64,000 nt of DNA from Bacteroidota bacterium (lineage in GTDB: Bacteria; Bacteroidota; Bacteroidia; Bacteroidales; JAADJA01), in assembly GCA_020444515.1 (NCBI GenBank), contig JAHLKX010000002.1, positions 1-64,000 of the forward strand. Reading direction: 5' to 3'. The position numbers and the translations under genes were made by a program. Position 1 is the stretch's first letter. Every line of letters starts with the position of its first letter. The notes beneath the pieces were generated by a model, which was not told the origin of the DNA, did not search any database, and saw only the letters and a program-made list of their open reading frames with translations. Shown piece after piece: positions 24,198 through 32,945 of this stretch.

Positions 24198-25874
24198 ATG
24201 GCTATTAAAATCAAATTAACATCTGAACAAAAACAAAAGGGCCACTTTCTTAGAAATAGGGAGCTGGTCCTTTACATTGATGGGTTACGCCACGATGAAC
24301 ATATTTCATATGAAGTACGGGTGAAATGTCTTAAGGAAGCCATAAAAAGGTTCGACCATGATTTACAGGAAGCAGCAGATAAATTTAAGCATCATAAATT
24401 TGGTGCCTATCTTTGGCTTTTTACGCCAGATTTTATAAGGGGAGAAGAAATATCAGGTCTTTTTCGGATTTTTTATTTGCTTCAAATAATCGATTTTTTG
24501 TTGAAAAATGAAGAAGTTAATCAGGTAGATATTGAGGCGGTTTTACATCCATGGGTGAAGGAGCAATTAAAAGAAAAGGCCCCTAATATTTATTATAATC
24601 GTTTTGCTATTATGTTGAACATTTTTCATCAGTTTTTGCAAAATGCTAAGGATATATATAAAACGTACAGTTTTAATTTTAGAATGTTGGTAAGCAAATC
24701 AAACAATCCTTTTGATGGAACCTTGATTGATACATCATCAAATTATTCGAAAAACCGGTATGATGATATAGATAAAGTTAGTGATATTTTTAAAAAGGTT
24801 AAGTATTATTCCGGAGATCAGCTAGCAGTTAAAGGTATTGATAGTGGTAAAGCGGTTGTGTTTAAGCGGGAACTAAATATAAAAATCCTTATATTATCCT
24901 TTATTTCAAGTTTAAATATAATTCGCTTTTTAAATTCACATAAATCTGAAATACCTGCTACCCTTTATTATAACCATAAGGGATTTTATAAAATGATACT
25001 CTATTGGGATTTAGTAATGGCACAAAAGAGTATTGATTCATATTTGTCCAAATCCAAAATAAATTACATTGTCCAGGTATCTACACTCACGAAACCTCTT
25101 TATCGTTCTTTGATGATGCTGGCGAAACAACATGGTATTAAATATTTCCAGGTGGCTTCAAGGAGTTTAACGAAACTACGAAACTCCGAAAGGTTGTTGA
25201 AATGTGATGTGGAAGAATACAATCAAACTGCTCTTCCAGATGCCTACATCTTTAAGGATAGAAATAGCCGAAAAATTTTGAATAATTATCCAAAACTAAT
25301 GAAGAAAAGCTATGTCGGGACGCGTTTTATGATGAACAATCCAGTTTATAAGAACAATGAAAAAAAACCGGTTGCTTTATTTTTACTATTTAATCATAGA
25401 TCTGATGTAAGTAAAAAATTATTAAAAGCGGTGATAAAAACAAAGTCATATGAGCTTTGTGACACGATAATTTATCGTTGCCACCCCAGTTTTATTTTTA
25501 ACATTAAAACAATTAGGAACGCTTTTCCTGGTAAGCAAATCATTGATAATACAGGACAAGACTATAATGTATTAAATGATTACAGAATCTTAGCTGTTAG
25601 TGGTCCAACATCAGCAGCTTTGGAAGCTGTGAGTTATGGAAGTGTAGTTCATTGGGCATCCTATGTTTATGATGATGCCATTTTAATGGATGAAGTAATG
25701 AGTATTATTGGGATAAAATGTCCTGATAATCAAAAATTGGAACAAAGCTTATTACAATTATTTGCAGATTCAAATATGTTTCTCAAAAAATTGTTAAATG
25801 ATAAACAAAATATTAGTAAGTATTTTCATACCCAAAATTTAATTTCAGAACAAATACGTAATATCTTGAACTGA
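24198..25874 (+). CDS. Putative GT-B-like polysaccharide biosynthesis protein
   Basis: Large soluble protein of 558 aa (ATG 24198; a GTG at 24183 is also possible). I do not recognise a named family with certainty. Residues 290-340 contain a QVSTLTKPLYRSLMMLAKQ helix-strand unit; residues 420-500 read IIYRCHPSF, DNTGQDYNVL and AVSGPTSAALEAVSYG, the last being similar to nucleotide-sugar binding helices of GT-B capsule and sialic-acid-type transferases. Position after the CMP-synthetase and kinase makes it a candidate transferase for the CMP-activated sugar. This is inference. No signal peptide or membrane segment is evident. Confidence 0.6.
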   Translation: MAIKIKLTSEQKQKGHFLRNRELVLYIDGLRHDEHISYEVRVKCLKEAIKRFDHDLQEAADKFKHHKFGAYLWLFTPDFIRGEEISGLFRIFYLLQIIDFLLKNEEVNQVDIEAVLHPWVKEQLKEKAPNIYYNRFAIMLNIFHQFLQNAKDIYKTYSFNFRMLVSKSNNPFDGTLIDTSSNYSKNRYDDIDKVSDIFKKVKYYSGDQLAVKGIDSGKAVVFKRELNIKILILSFISSLNIIRFLNSHKSEIPATLYYNHKGFYKMILYWDLVMAQKSIDSYLSKSKINYIVQVSTLTKPLYRSLMMLAKQHGIKYFQVASRSLTKLRNSERLLKCDVEEYNQTALPDAYIFKDRNSRKILNNYPKLMKKSYVGTRFMMNNPVYKNNEKKPVALFLLFNHRSDVSKKLLKAVIKTKSYELCDTIIYRCHPSFIFNIKTIRNAFPGKQIIDNTGQDYNVLNDYRILAVSGPTSAALEAVSYGSVVHWASYVYDDAILMDEVMSIIGIKCPDNQKLEQSLLQLFADSNMFLKKLLNDKQNISKYFHTQNLISEQIRNILN

Positions 25875-25892
25875 ATTAACTAATTAAGGAAT

Positions 25893-27116
25893 ATGAATAA
25901 TTCGGTTAAAAGAAAATTAAAAGTGGTTTGGTTATGTGGGTTTTCAAACGCCATTGTTCAAGAAAAAATCAGACCATTTAAAAAAGTTGGTGAAATTGCC
26001 CCCTGGATCACCAGCCTTATTAAACTATTTGAAAAAAATGATACCATTGAATTGCATATTGTTTCTCCGCATCAGTGGATATATGGTAAAAGAAAATTTG
26101 AACTGAAGGGTATTCGTTATTATTTCTTTAACCAGGGTATGCCTGTTCTGGGGAGGAATTGGCCTTCCTTTTTCCCTCTAGATCTATGGACAAATCACTA
26201 TTTCGTAAAAAAGCATGTTTCGGAAATTATTTATGAAATTAATCCGGACATCATTCATTTACATGGTGCGGAAAATACCTTCCATTCAAATGCAATCCTG
26301 CAATTTAAAAACAAATATCCTGTTTTTATAACAGTGCAAGGAATTCTTTCTAATACTATTTATGCTTCCAAATCCAAGCATTTGAGAACTGTGCGACGAA
26401 TTAAGAATGAAAAAATGATCTATAAAACGTTCAAACATTTTGGTTACCGAACTGAAACTATGGGCAAGGACATTACCAATTTAAATCCTTACGCAAAATT
26501 GCATTGGCATAATTATCCTATGAAAAAAATAGAATTGATTAAAAGTGAAAAACAATTTGATCTGGTATATTTTGCGCGAATAACAAAAGAAAAGGGAATC
26601 GAGGATTTATTAAAAGCTGTTGCTATAATAAAAAAGACAAAGAAGAATATTAGTCTATGCGTTATAGGTGCTGGAAAAACTGATGAATTGAAGGTTTTGG
26701 CTAATAAATTAAATATAGGTCAGAATGTATATTGGGCAGGCTTTTTACCAACACAAAAAGATGTTCACAAAATGGCTTCCACAGCCCGGATCACCGTACT
26801 GCCTGTCTATTCCGAGATCATTTCAGGGACGATTGTGGAAAGCCTTTTCCTGAAATTACCTGTAATTGCATACGACGTCGGAAGCATACATGAGGTGAAT
26901 AAGGAAGATGAAATCATTACTCTTGTTCCCCGTGGTGATGTTCAGAGGTTGTCGCACGCCATCATTGGACTGCTGAATGATGAAAATCAAAGGGAAAAGA
27001 AAGCAGATATGGGCTACAAGAGAGCGAAGGAAATGTTTGGTGCTAGTAATGATGAGATAAGAAATCAATTACTGAAGGCCTACGAGTTGGTTATTCATGA
27101 TTTTCATGGTAAATAA
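25893..27116 (+). CDS. Glycosyltransferase family 4 (GT-B)
   Basis: Retaining glycosyltransferase of 407 aa. The N-terminal domain has HLHGAENTFHSNAILQF and an IHLHGAEN-type acceptor loop; the C-terminal GT4 domain begins around residue 225 with DLVYFARITKEKGIEDLLKA, followed by VIGAGKTDELK and the nucleotide-sugar-binding EIISGTIVESLFLKLPVIAYDVG (ExxxxG...E pattern). The AAGGA ribosome binding site lies 5 bases before the ATG. It sits between the CMP-sugar cassette and the flippase and shares their transcript. Donor and acceptor are unknown. Confidence 0.9.
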   Translation: MNNSVKRKLKVVWLCGFSNAIVQEKIRPFKKVGEIAPWITSLIKLFEKNDTIELHIVSPHQWIYGKRKFELKGIRYYFFNQGMPVLGRNWPSFFPLDLWTNHYFVKKHVSEIIYEINPDIIHLHGAENTFHSNAILQFKNKYPVFITVQGILSNTIYASKSKHLRTVRRIKNEKMIYKTFKHFGYRTETMGKDITNLNPYAKLHWHNYPMKKIELIKSEKQFDLVYFARITKEKGIEDLLKAVAIIKKTKKNISLCVIGAGKTDELKVLANKLNIGQNVYWAGFLPTQKDVHKMASTARITVLPVYSEIISGTIVESLFLKLPVIAYDVGSIHEVNKEDEIITLVPRGDVQRLSHAIIGLLNDENQREKKADMGYKRAKEMFGASNDEIRNQLLKAYELVIHDFHGK

Positions 27117-27129
27117 TTATAACCTATAA

Positions 27130-28674
27130 GTGAACGCAGGAACCAGGGTGATTTTTAATACGGCTGTGTTATACGTGCGGCTCCTTATCGGCATGGGGCT
27201 GGGTTTATTTACCACCCGCCTTGTTTTAAGTGCACTTGGAGAAGAAGATTTTGGAATTTATGCCCTTGTGGGCGGAGTAGTGGGGATGCTGGGTATTTTA
27301 AACTCCTCTATGGCACGCGCCTCCATGCGTTTTATGGCACATAGTCTGGGATCAGGGAAAGAAGAAATTGTTAGGAAAACTTTCAATACAACATTATTCC
27401 TTCATTTTATCATCGGCATCATTGTGTCACTCATTATGGAAACAGGCGGATTGCTTATGTTTGAGTATCTTTTAAATATACCAGGTGAAAGAATTATGGA
27501 TGCAAAGATCGTTTTCCATTTTATGGTCGTAACTACCTTTGTAACGATTATTTCGGTTCCCTATGATGCTGTCATGAATTCGCATGAAAACATACTTGCC
27601 CTGTCTTTGGTTGATGTCTTGGGTTATCTATTAAAACTGGGTATAGCAATTTATCTCACCTATAGCTCTTCAAATTTATTGGTTTTGTATGGGGGATTAA
27701 TGCTATTAACCCAGGTTATACTTAGGGTGATTAAACAAGTTTACAGCCGGCTGAAATACCATGAATGTAAGGTTAATTTCAGGACTTATATTGATAAAGA
27801 TTTGTCAAAAGAAATATTATCGTTTTCGGGCTGGAATCTTTTTGGTTCACTAGCTTCAATGTCAGTTACCCAGGTCAGGGGTATCCTATTGAATATGTTT
27901 TTCGGTGTATCTGTCAATGCTGCTGATGGTATATCAAAAACTGCCAGCGCTCAGGTAAATACAGTTGCTTCAAGTATGACACGCGCACTCAATCCTCAGC
28001 TTGTTAAAAGCGAGGGGAGCGGAAACAGGAAAAAAATGCTTCATTTTACAGAAATGGCTACTAAATTTTCAATTTATTTATATGCCCTTTTTGCTATTCC
28101 GGTAATTATCGAAACGCCCTATCTGCTTGACCTTTGGCTTAAAGAAGTACCTGAATTTGCTGTCATCTTTTGTCAGCTTATCTTAATTGGATTATTTCTT
28201 GAAAAGTTTACTTTTGAAATAACTTCTGCCATCAGGGCTGTTGGCAAAATTAGAAATTTTCAGCTTGCAGAATCAATTATCGCTGTGTCTTCAATTCCCA
28301 TTTCTTATGTAGTTTTTAAATTGGGATATCCACCTTATTCTATTTTTTTAGTGAATATTTTTATAGCTTCTCTAGCGATTTTCATTAGATTGTATTATGG
28401 CAAAACGGTTGCAGGAATGAATATTCATGATTTTTTTAAAAACGGAATTCTTCCGGTGTTAATTCCTTTAATTCTAGCATTTATAACTGCCCTTGCTCCA
28501 AAATTGTTTTTACCTCAAAGTTTTATACGATTATTTCTCTCGACTATTGTTTCATTTCTGGTTATGACAGCAAGTTTTTGGTTTTTTGGATTAAAGGCTG
28601 ATGAAGCAAATAAATTAAAAAAAATAATATATTCTGCAGCCCATAAGTTTGGCATAATAGATAAAAAACAATAA
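27130..28674 (+). CDS. Wzx-like polysaccharide flippase (MATE/PST superfamily)
   Basis: Membrane protein of 514 aa with about 12-14 hydrophobic segments across its whole length, starting at a GTG (27130). The N-terminal RVIFNTAVLYVRLLIGMGLGLFTTRLVL and EEDFGIYALVGG motifs are characteristic of oligosaccharide flippases in Bacteroidota. It would move lipid-linked repeat units across the inner membrane. With the Wzy-like polymerase at 34067 it defines a Wzx/Wzy-dependent pathway. No second flippase or ABC exporter is present in the window. Confidence 0.9.
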   Translation: MNAGTRVIFNTAVLYVRLLIGMGLGLFTTRLVLSALGEEDFGIYALVGGVVGMLGILNSSMARASMRFMAHSLGSGKEEIVRKTFNTTLFLHFIIGIIVSLIMETGGLLMFEYLLNIPGERIMDAKIVFHFMVVTTFVTIISVPYDAVMNSHENILALSLVDVLGYLLKLGIAIYLTYSSSNLLVLYGGLMLLTQVILRVIKQVYSRLKYHECKVNFRTYIDKDLSKEILSFSGWNLFGSLASMSVTQVRGILLNMFFGVSVNAADGISKTASAQVNTVASSMTRALNPQLVKSEGSGNRKKMLHFTEMATKFSIYLYALFAIPVIIETPYLLDLWLKEVPEFAVIFCQLILIGLFLEKFTFEITSAIRAVGKIRNFQLAESIIAVSSIPISYVVFKLGYPPYSIFLVNIFIASLAIFIRLYYGKTVAGMNIHDFFKNGILPVLIPLILAFITALAPKLFLPQSFIRLFLSTIVSFLVMTASFWFFGLKADEANKLKKIIYSAAHKFGIIDKKQ

Positions 28675-28690
28675 AAAATTAAAATAATAC

Positions 28691-29608
28691 ATGACAGATC
28701 AACTCTCCGTTCCCGTCCTGCTGGTTGCCTTTAATCGACCGGATACCACACTGACTGTTTTCAATAGAATCAGAGATGCCCGCCCCTTGAAGCTATATGT
28801 CGCTGTAGATGGGCCAAGGGAAGAAAAGGAAGGAGAGTTAAATTTGGTAGAAGAGGTGAGGCAAATTGTGCAAAATGTAAATTGGACATGTGAGACACAT
28901 TACCACTTCAATGAAAAAAATAAAGGAGCCGAAATTACTGTTTCATCAGCTATTTCCTGGGTTTTTGAGCAGGAGGAATATGCAATTATATTAGAAGACG
29001 ACATTGTAGCGCCATTGACCTTTTTTAAATTTGCACAGGAAATGTTATATAAGTTCAAAGATGATGAAAGAATTGGAACAGTATCTGGATCGAATTATAC
29101 ACCAGTACCAACACCTGATAATACGGATTATTTTTTTGCTAAATATGGACATTCATGGGGTTGGGCAACATGGAAAAGAGCATGGCATGGTTTTGATTTG
29201 AATGTAAAGATACCCGATGAACATTTAACCACTTCATTTCTTAAAACCATTACCAATAGTAAAGCTGAACTTAATTATTATCGCAGAAGATTTAAATCAA
29301 TGCAGAAAAAAGGGCCGGGAAACAGCACCTGGGACGCAGTGGGATTGTATTTCTTTAGGATAAATAATCGGATGTCAATTATACCCAAGGTTAATCTAAC
29401 AACCAATATTGGGGTATACGGATTACATGCCAGGGGCAGGTCTAAATTTCATTTTAAACCGATGGATGAAGATTTTGTAGTTAAAAAACATCCGGAAAAA
29501 GTTGAATGTTTTGTCGAATTTGATAGGCACCATTTTCAAACACATATTTATAACAGGAAACCGATATTATTTAGGATAATCAATAAGATTTTTAGGCATT
29601 TAAAATGA
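28691..29608 (+). CDS. GT-A glycosyltransferase (nucleotide-diphospho-sugar transferase)
   Basis: Protein of 305 aa. It begins with VPVLLVAFNRPDTTLTVFNRI, a GT-A opening, and has the metal/nucleotide-binding EDDI motif in AIILEDDIVAP, followed by SWGWATWKRAWHGFD, a signature of the so-called hemolytic-protein-HlpA-like glycosyltransferases. It lies 16 bases after the flippase gene. The family's sugar specificity is not predictable; inverting transfer is likely from the GT2-like fold. Confidence 0.85.
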   Translation: MTDQLSVPVLLVAFNRPDTTLTVFNRIRDARPLKLYVAVDGPREEKEGELNLVEEVRQIVQNVNWTCETHYHFNEKNKGAEITVSSAISWVFEQEEYAIILEDDIVAPLTFFKFAQEMLYKFKDDERIGTVSGSNYTPVPTPDNTDYFFAKYGHSWGWATWKRAWHGFDLNVKIPDEHLTTSFLKTITNSKAELNYYRRRFKSMQKKGPGNSTWDAVGLYFFRINNRMSIIPKVNLTTNIGVYGLHARGRSKFHFKPMDEDFVVKKHPEKVECFVEFDRHHFQTHIYNRKPILFRIINKIFRHLK

Positions 29609-29661
29609 TAATATAGCAAGTTAAAGAAACAAGGGGTGTTAAAAATCTAAATTAGTAACCC

Positions 29662-30195
29662 ATGAATAGAATAAAATTAAGGTCATTGACAATTGAAGAC
29701 CTTCCAAAAACTTTAGAATGGCATAATCGTGAAGATATCCAGGATTTTTATTCAGGACATCCTTTTCCGGTAAGTAAGGAAATGGAGGAAGCATGGTATG
29801 AGCAGATTTTAAAAAGTAATTACCCTACAACAGTTTTTGGTATTGAGGAGAACTCCAATATGGAATTAGTCGGAATAACCGTTCTTAAAAATATACAGAA
29901 TATCAATCGTGTTGCTGAGTTTGCTATCTATATCGGAGCTGAAAATTACAAAGGAAAGGGACTTTCAATTGATGCAACCAAAGAGACATTAAGATTTGCT
30001 TTTTACAAACTGGGGTTAAATCGTATATTTTTAAAAGTGCTTGCAAATAATGAAACGGCAATTAAACTGTATAAAAAAGTGGGTTATAAAGAAGAAGGGG
30101 TGCTAAGGTCCTCTGTTTTTAAAAATAACAGATTTGAAAATGAAATAATAATGTCAATATTGAAATCTGAATTTGAAAAAAAGGATGTCATCTAA
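29662..30195 (+). CDS. GNAT N-acetyltransferase (RimJ/RimL-like)
   Basis: Acetyl-CoA-dependent acyltransferase of 177 aa. It shows the RimJ/RimL layout: IKLRSLTIEDLPKTLEWHN opening, AEFAIYIGAENYKGKGLSIDATKETLRFAF (motif A, with the GxGxG-like loop KGKGLS) and NETAIKLYKKVGYKEEGVLR (motif B). In this setting N-acetylation of an amino sugar is the natural guess, as in PseH-type enzymes, and the LegC-like product is a possible substrate. It overlaps the FemAB-like gene by 11 bases. Confidence 0.85.
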   Translation: MNRIKLRSLTIEDLPKTLEWHNREDIQDFYSGHPFPVSKEMEEAWYEQILKSNYPTTVFGIEENSNMELVGITVLKNIQNINRVAEFAIYIGAENYKGKGLSIDATKETLRFAFYKLGLNRIFLKVLANNETAIKLYKKVGYKEEGVLRSSVFKNNRFENEIIMSILKSEFEKKDVI

Positions 30196-31246
30196 AATTC
30201 TCTTTTTAAATAATTCTGAAGAATGGGCTAGTTTATTAAATCATCTACCCATTGAACAACAGGATATTTATTTCACTCCTGAATATTATAGCCTATATGA
30301 AAATTACGGTGACGGCAAGGCACAATGTTTTGTATTTGAAAAAGATGGTGAATTGGCTCTTTATCCATTTTTATTGAATACTGTGAATGCTCTGGGCTAT
30401 GATTTGGATAAGGAATATTTTGACATTCAGGGTGCCTATGGCTACAATGGTGTTGTTGCATCTAGTAATGAAAAAGATTTTATTGAAAGTTTTTTTAATT
30501 CTTTTAATCAATATTGTAAAGAAGAAAATATTGTTGCTGAATTTACAAGATTTCATCCCCTCATCAACAATAAATCATTTTCGGAAAAGTACCTCCAGGT
30601 TGTTTACGACCGAAATACAATCTATATTGACTTAAACAACAATTACGAAAATATTTTTAAAAATTTCCAGACCACTACGCGCAAACAAATTAAAAGAGCA
30701 ATCAATCGTTACCATATTAAGATAAAGGTTTTTGAGAATGACATTAATCAATTAAATTTATTTACTGAAATTTACCATGAAACCATGGATAGGGTTCAGT
30801 CAGTTCCTTATCTATATTTTAACAAGGCTTATTTTAAATCACTAATAGAAAGCACTAAGAATGTTTGTTTTGTGGCTTATTATGAAAGTAAACCCATCGC
30901 TTCCATTCTTGCCTTTTTCAATCAATATTATATTCACGGACATCTTGGTGGTGCATTAACTGATTATTTATATATGTCTCCAAACAGTTTGTTATATTCG
31001 GAAATGATCAAGTTTGGTCAAAGCAAGGGGTGTCATTTCTTTCATGTAGGCGGAGGGACAACTTCTGAGGAAAATGATCCATTATTACAGTTTAAGATGA
31101 ACTTTTCAAATAACACTTTGGACTTTTATATTGGAAAGAAAATTTATAACAAAGAAGTTTATAAATTGATAGTTGCGCAGTGGGAGAACAAATATCCGAA
31201 GAAGGTTGATAAATATGAAAATTTTGTGCTAAAATACCGTTATTAA
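30185..31246 (+). CDS. FemAB-like GNAT protein (aminoacyltransferase/acyltransferase)
   Basis: Protein of 353 aa (ATG 30185; a TTG four codons earlier is possible). It has the two-lobed FemAB/GNAT_6 arrangement: an N-terminal lobe with PIEQQDIYFTPEYYSLYE, a central FKNFQTTTRKQIKRAINRY segment and a C-terminal GNAT core with SKPIASILAFFNQYYIHGHLGGA followed by LLYSEMIKFGQSKGCHFFHVGGG. FemX-like enzymes transfer amino acids from aminoacyl-tRNA; related proteins of this type appear in polysaccharide loci where they may acylate sugars. The exact donor is unknown. It overlaps the preceding GNAT gene. Confidence 0.75.
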   Translation: MSSKILFLNNSEEWASLLNHLPIEQQDIYFTPEYYSLYENYGDGKAQCFVFEKDGELALYPFLLNTVNALGYDLDKEYFDIQGAYGYNGVVASSNEKDFIESFFNSFNQYCKEENIVAEFTRFHPLINNKSFSEKYLQVVYDRNTIYIDLNNNYENIFKNFQTTTRKQIKRAINRYHIKIKVFENDINQLNLFTEIYHETMDRVQSVPYLYFNKAYFKSLIESTKNVCFVAYYESKPIASILAFFNQYYIHGHLGGALTDYLYMSPNSLLYSEMIKFGQSKGCHFFHVGGGTTSEENDPLLQFKMNFSNNTLDFYIGKKIYNKEVYKLIVAQWENKYPKKVDKYENFVLKYRY

Positions 31247-31250
31247 AATT

Positions 31251-31925
31251 ATGAAGAAAAATTTATTTGTATCAGTGCATCCTGACGATGAAACTTTAGG
31301 CTGCGGGGGAACCATTTTAAAATACAAAGAAATTGGAGATGAGAATTATTGGTTAATTATAACTGCTCCTACTATCGATCATCCTTATAGCTTTACCAAA
31401 GAAATGATACAACAAAGAGAGAATGAAATTAAAAAAGTTTCTCAATTGTTTGGCTTTCATAAAACCATTCAATTGGGGTTTCCCACGCAATTGCTCGACG
31501 AAATAAACATTAGAGATTTAGTAGGGGAAATTGATAAGGCAATAAATGAAATTAAACCGCAGGTATTATTTTTAATCAACAGAAGCGATGTCCATTCTGA
31601 TCATAGGGTGGCATTTCAAGCTGTTTATGCCTGTACCAAAAACTTTCGCAAACCTTTTATTGAAGAAATACTGATGTACGAAACCTTATCCGAAACAGAA
31701 TTTTCACCAGCACTTAATGAGGCCGTTTTTTCCCCTAATGTTTATGTTGACATCACTGATTTTATGGACAATAAACTGGAAATCATGTCGGTATTTTCAA
31801 GCGAAGTAATGCCTGATAATTTGCCCAGAAGCATGAGTGCGATCAGAGCTTTAGCTGCATACAGGGGAAGCAGAATTGGGGTTAACTTTGCAGAAGCATT
31901 TATGCTGATTTTCCAAAAAAGATAA
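31251..31925 (+). CDS. PIG-L family deacetylase
   Basis: Zinc-dependent N-deacetylase of 224 aa. The metal site is complete: HPDDE at residues 10-14 and the downstream SDVHSDHR histidine pair. The family removes acetyl groups from GlcNAc-type sugars or related conjugates. It begins 5 bases after the FemAB-like gene and precedes another GNAT gene, suggesting a deacetylate-then-reacylate step that swaps the N-acyl group on a sugar. A role on a free or lipid-linked precursor in the cytoplasm is likely because no signal peptide is seen. Confidence 0.9.
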   Translation: MKKNLFVSVHPDDETLGCGGTILKYKEIGDENYWLIITAPTIDHPYSFTKEMIQQRENEIKKVSQLFGFHKTIQLGFPTQLLDEINIRDLVGEIDKAINEIKPQVLFLINRSDVHSDHRVAFQAVYACTKNFRKPFIEEILMYETLSETEFSPALNEAVFSPNVYVDITDFMDNKLEIMSVFSSEVMPDNLPRSMSAIRALAAYRGSRIGVNFAEAFMLIFQKR

Positions 31926-31944
31926 CAATATAATTTAAATTACG

Positions 31945-32904
31945 ATGGAAGAGATTTTATACTATTTTGATAAGCCAATAGATGAAACCCTTATCTCAGA
32001 TACTTTTCAAAAAGCCTATGGAATTCCTTTGAACATTAAATCCTGGGAGTGGCGTTTTCTGAATAATCCGGTGACAGAAAAGGTGTATATCAATTATATT
32101 GAAATCAATGGCGTGTTAGCAGCTTACTATGCCGTATCACCTGTCAATATTTTGATTGATGGGCAATCTCATAAAATTGCGCTGTCAAATATGACCATGA
32201 CGCATCCCGATCATCAGGGAAAAGGATATTTTAAAATGCTTGCCAAAGATTTGTATAAAAAATTGAAAGAAGATGGCTACATTGGTGTTTTTGGTTTTGC
32301 AAATCAGAATTCGCATTATGGTTTCAGGAAAAATCTGGGCTGGATTGATTTGGCCGGGTTGAATAGTTTTAGCGTTGATAAAAATGATTTCAGACTAAAT
32401 TTATTAAAAAAGATTGAAGGTGCAAATTATACCGAAGCGGCACTTAATTTATCCCATATTCAAAGGGCAAAGGAATTAATTTGCTCAAAACAAAAGATTG
32501 TTCCGGACCGAAGCGAAAACTTTCTGTCCTGGAGACTTTTAAAAAACCCGTCAAATCAATATCATACCTTATTGGTTGAAGTTGAAAACGATTTGAAAGG
32601 AATTTTGTTTTTTAAATTTTACAACGGTTCAATTGATATCATGGAATGTTATTACACGAATCAAAGTGAACTTGATCCACACCTTACTCTAATAAATGCA
32701 ATTTCATATTTAATAGCCAAATACAATATGAGGGTTAATATGTGGTCAAATTTGCATAGTAGTGAACATCTGACCCTTGAAAAGTATGGGTTCAAAGAAA
32801 GTAATTTTTTGACCTATTTTGGAGTTATTCCCTTCGTTTCAAAACCTGGCCTAACAGACCTTAGAACCTGGCATTATCGGTTTATTGATTCAGATGTTTT
32901 TTAA
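31945..32904 (+). CDS. GNAT-superfamily acyltransferase, 319 aa
   Basis: Tandem-like GNAT protein. The N-terminal core has KIALSNMTMTHPDHQGKGYF, the acetyl-CoA-binding motif A (HPDHQGKG), and FGFANQNSHYGFRKNLGW as motif B. Residues 170-319 look like a second, degenerate GNAT lobe (SWRLLKNPSNQYHTLLVEV). Similar large GNAT proteins occur in O-antigen clusters and are presumed to acylate amino sugars. It is 19 bases downstream of the PIG-L gene and both may act on the same sugar position. Confidence 0.8.
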   Translation: MEEILYYFDKPIDETLISDTFQKAYGIPLNIKSWEWRFLNNPVTEKVYINYIEINGVLAAYYAVSPVNILIDGQSHKIALSNMTMTHPDHQGKGYFKMLAKDLYKKLKEDGYIGVFGFANQNSHYGFRKNLGWIDLAGLNSFSVDKNDFRLNLLKKIEGANYTEAALNLSHIQRAKELICSKQKIVPDRSENFLSWRLLKNPSNQYHTLLVEVENDLKGILFFKFYNGSIDIMECYYTNQSELDPHLTLINAISYLIAKYNMRVNMWSNLHSSEHLTLEKYGFKESNFLTYFGVIPFVSKPGLTDLRTWHYRFIDSDVF

Positions 32905-32945
32905 TTGCAACATTTTATAGAATAGAGAAATAATGAATTTAGCCA

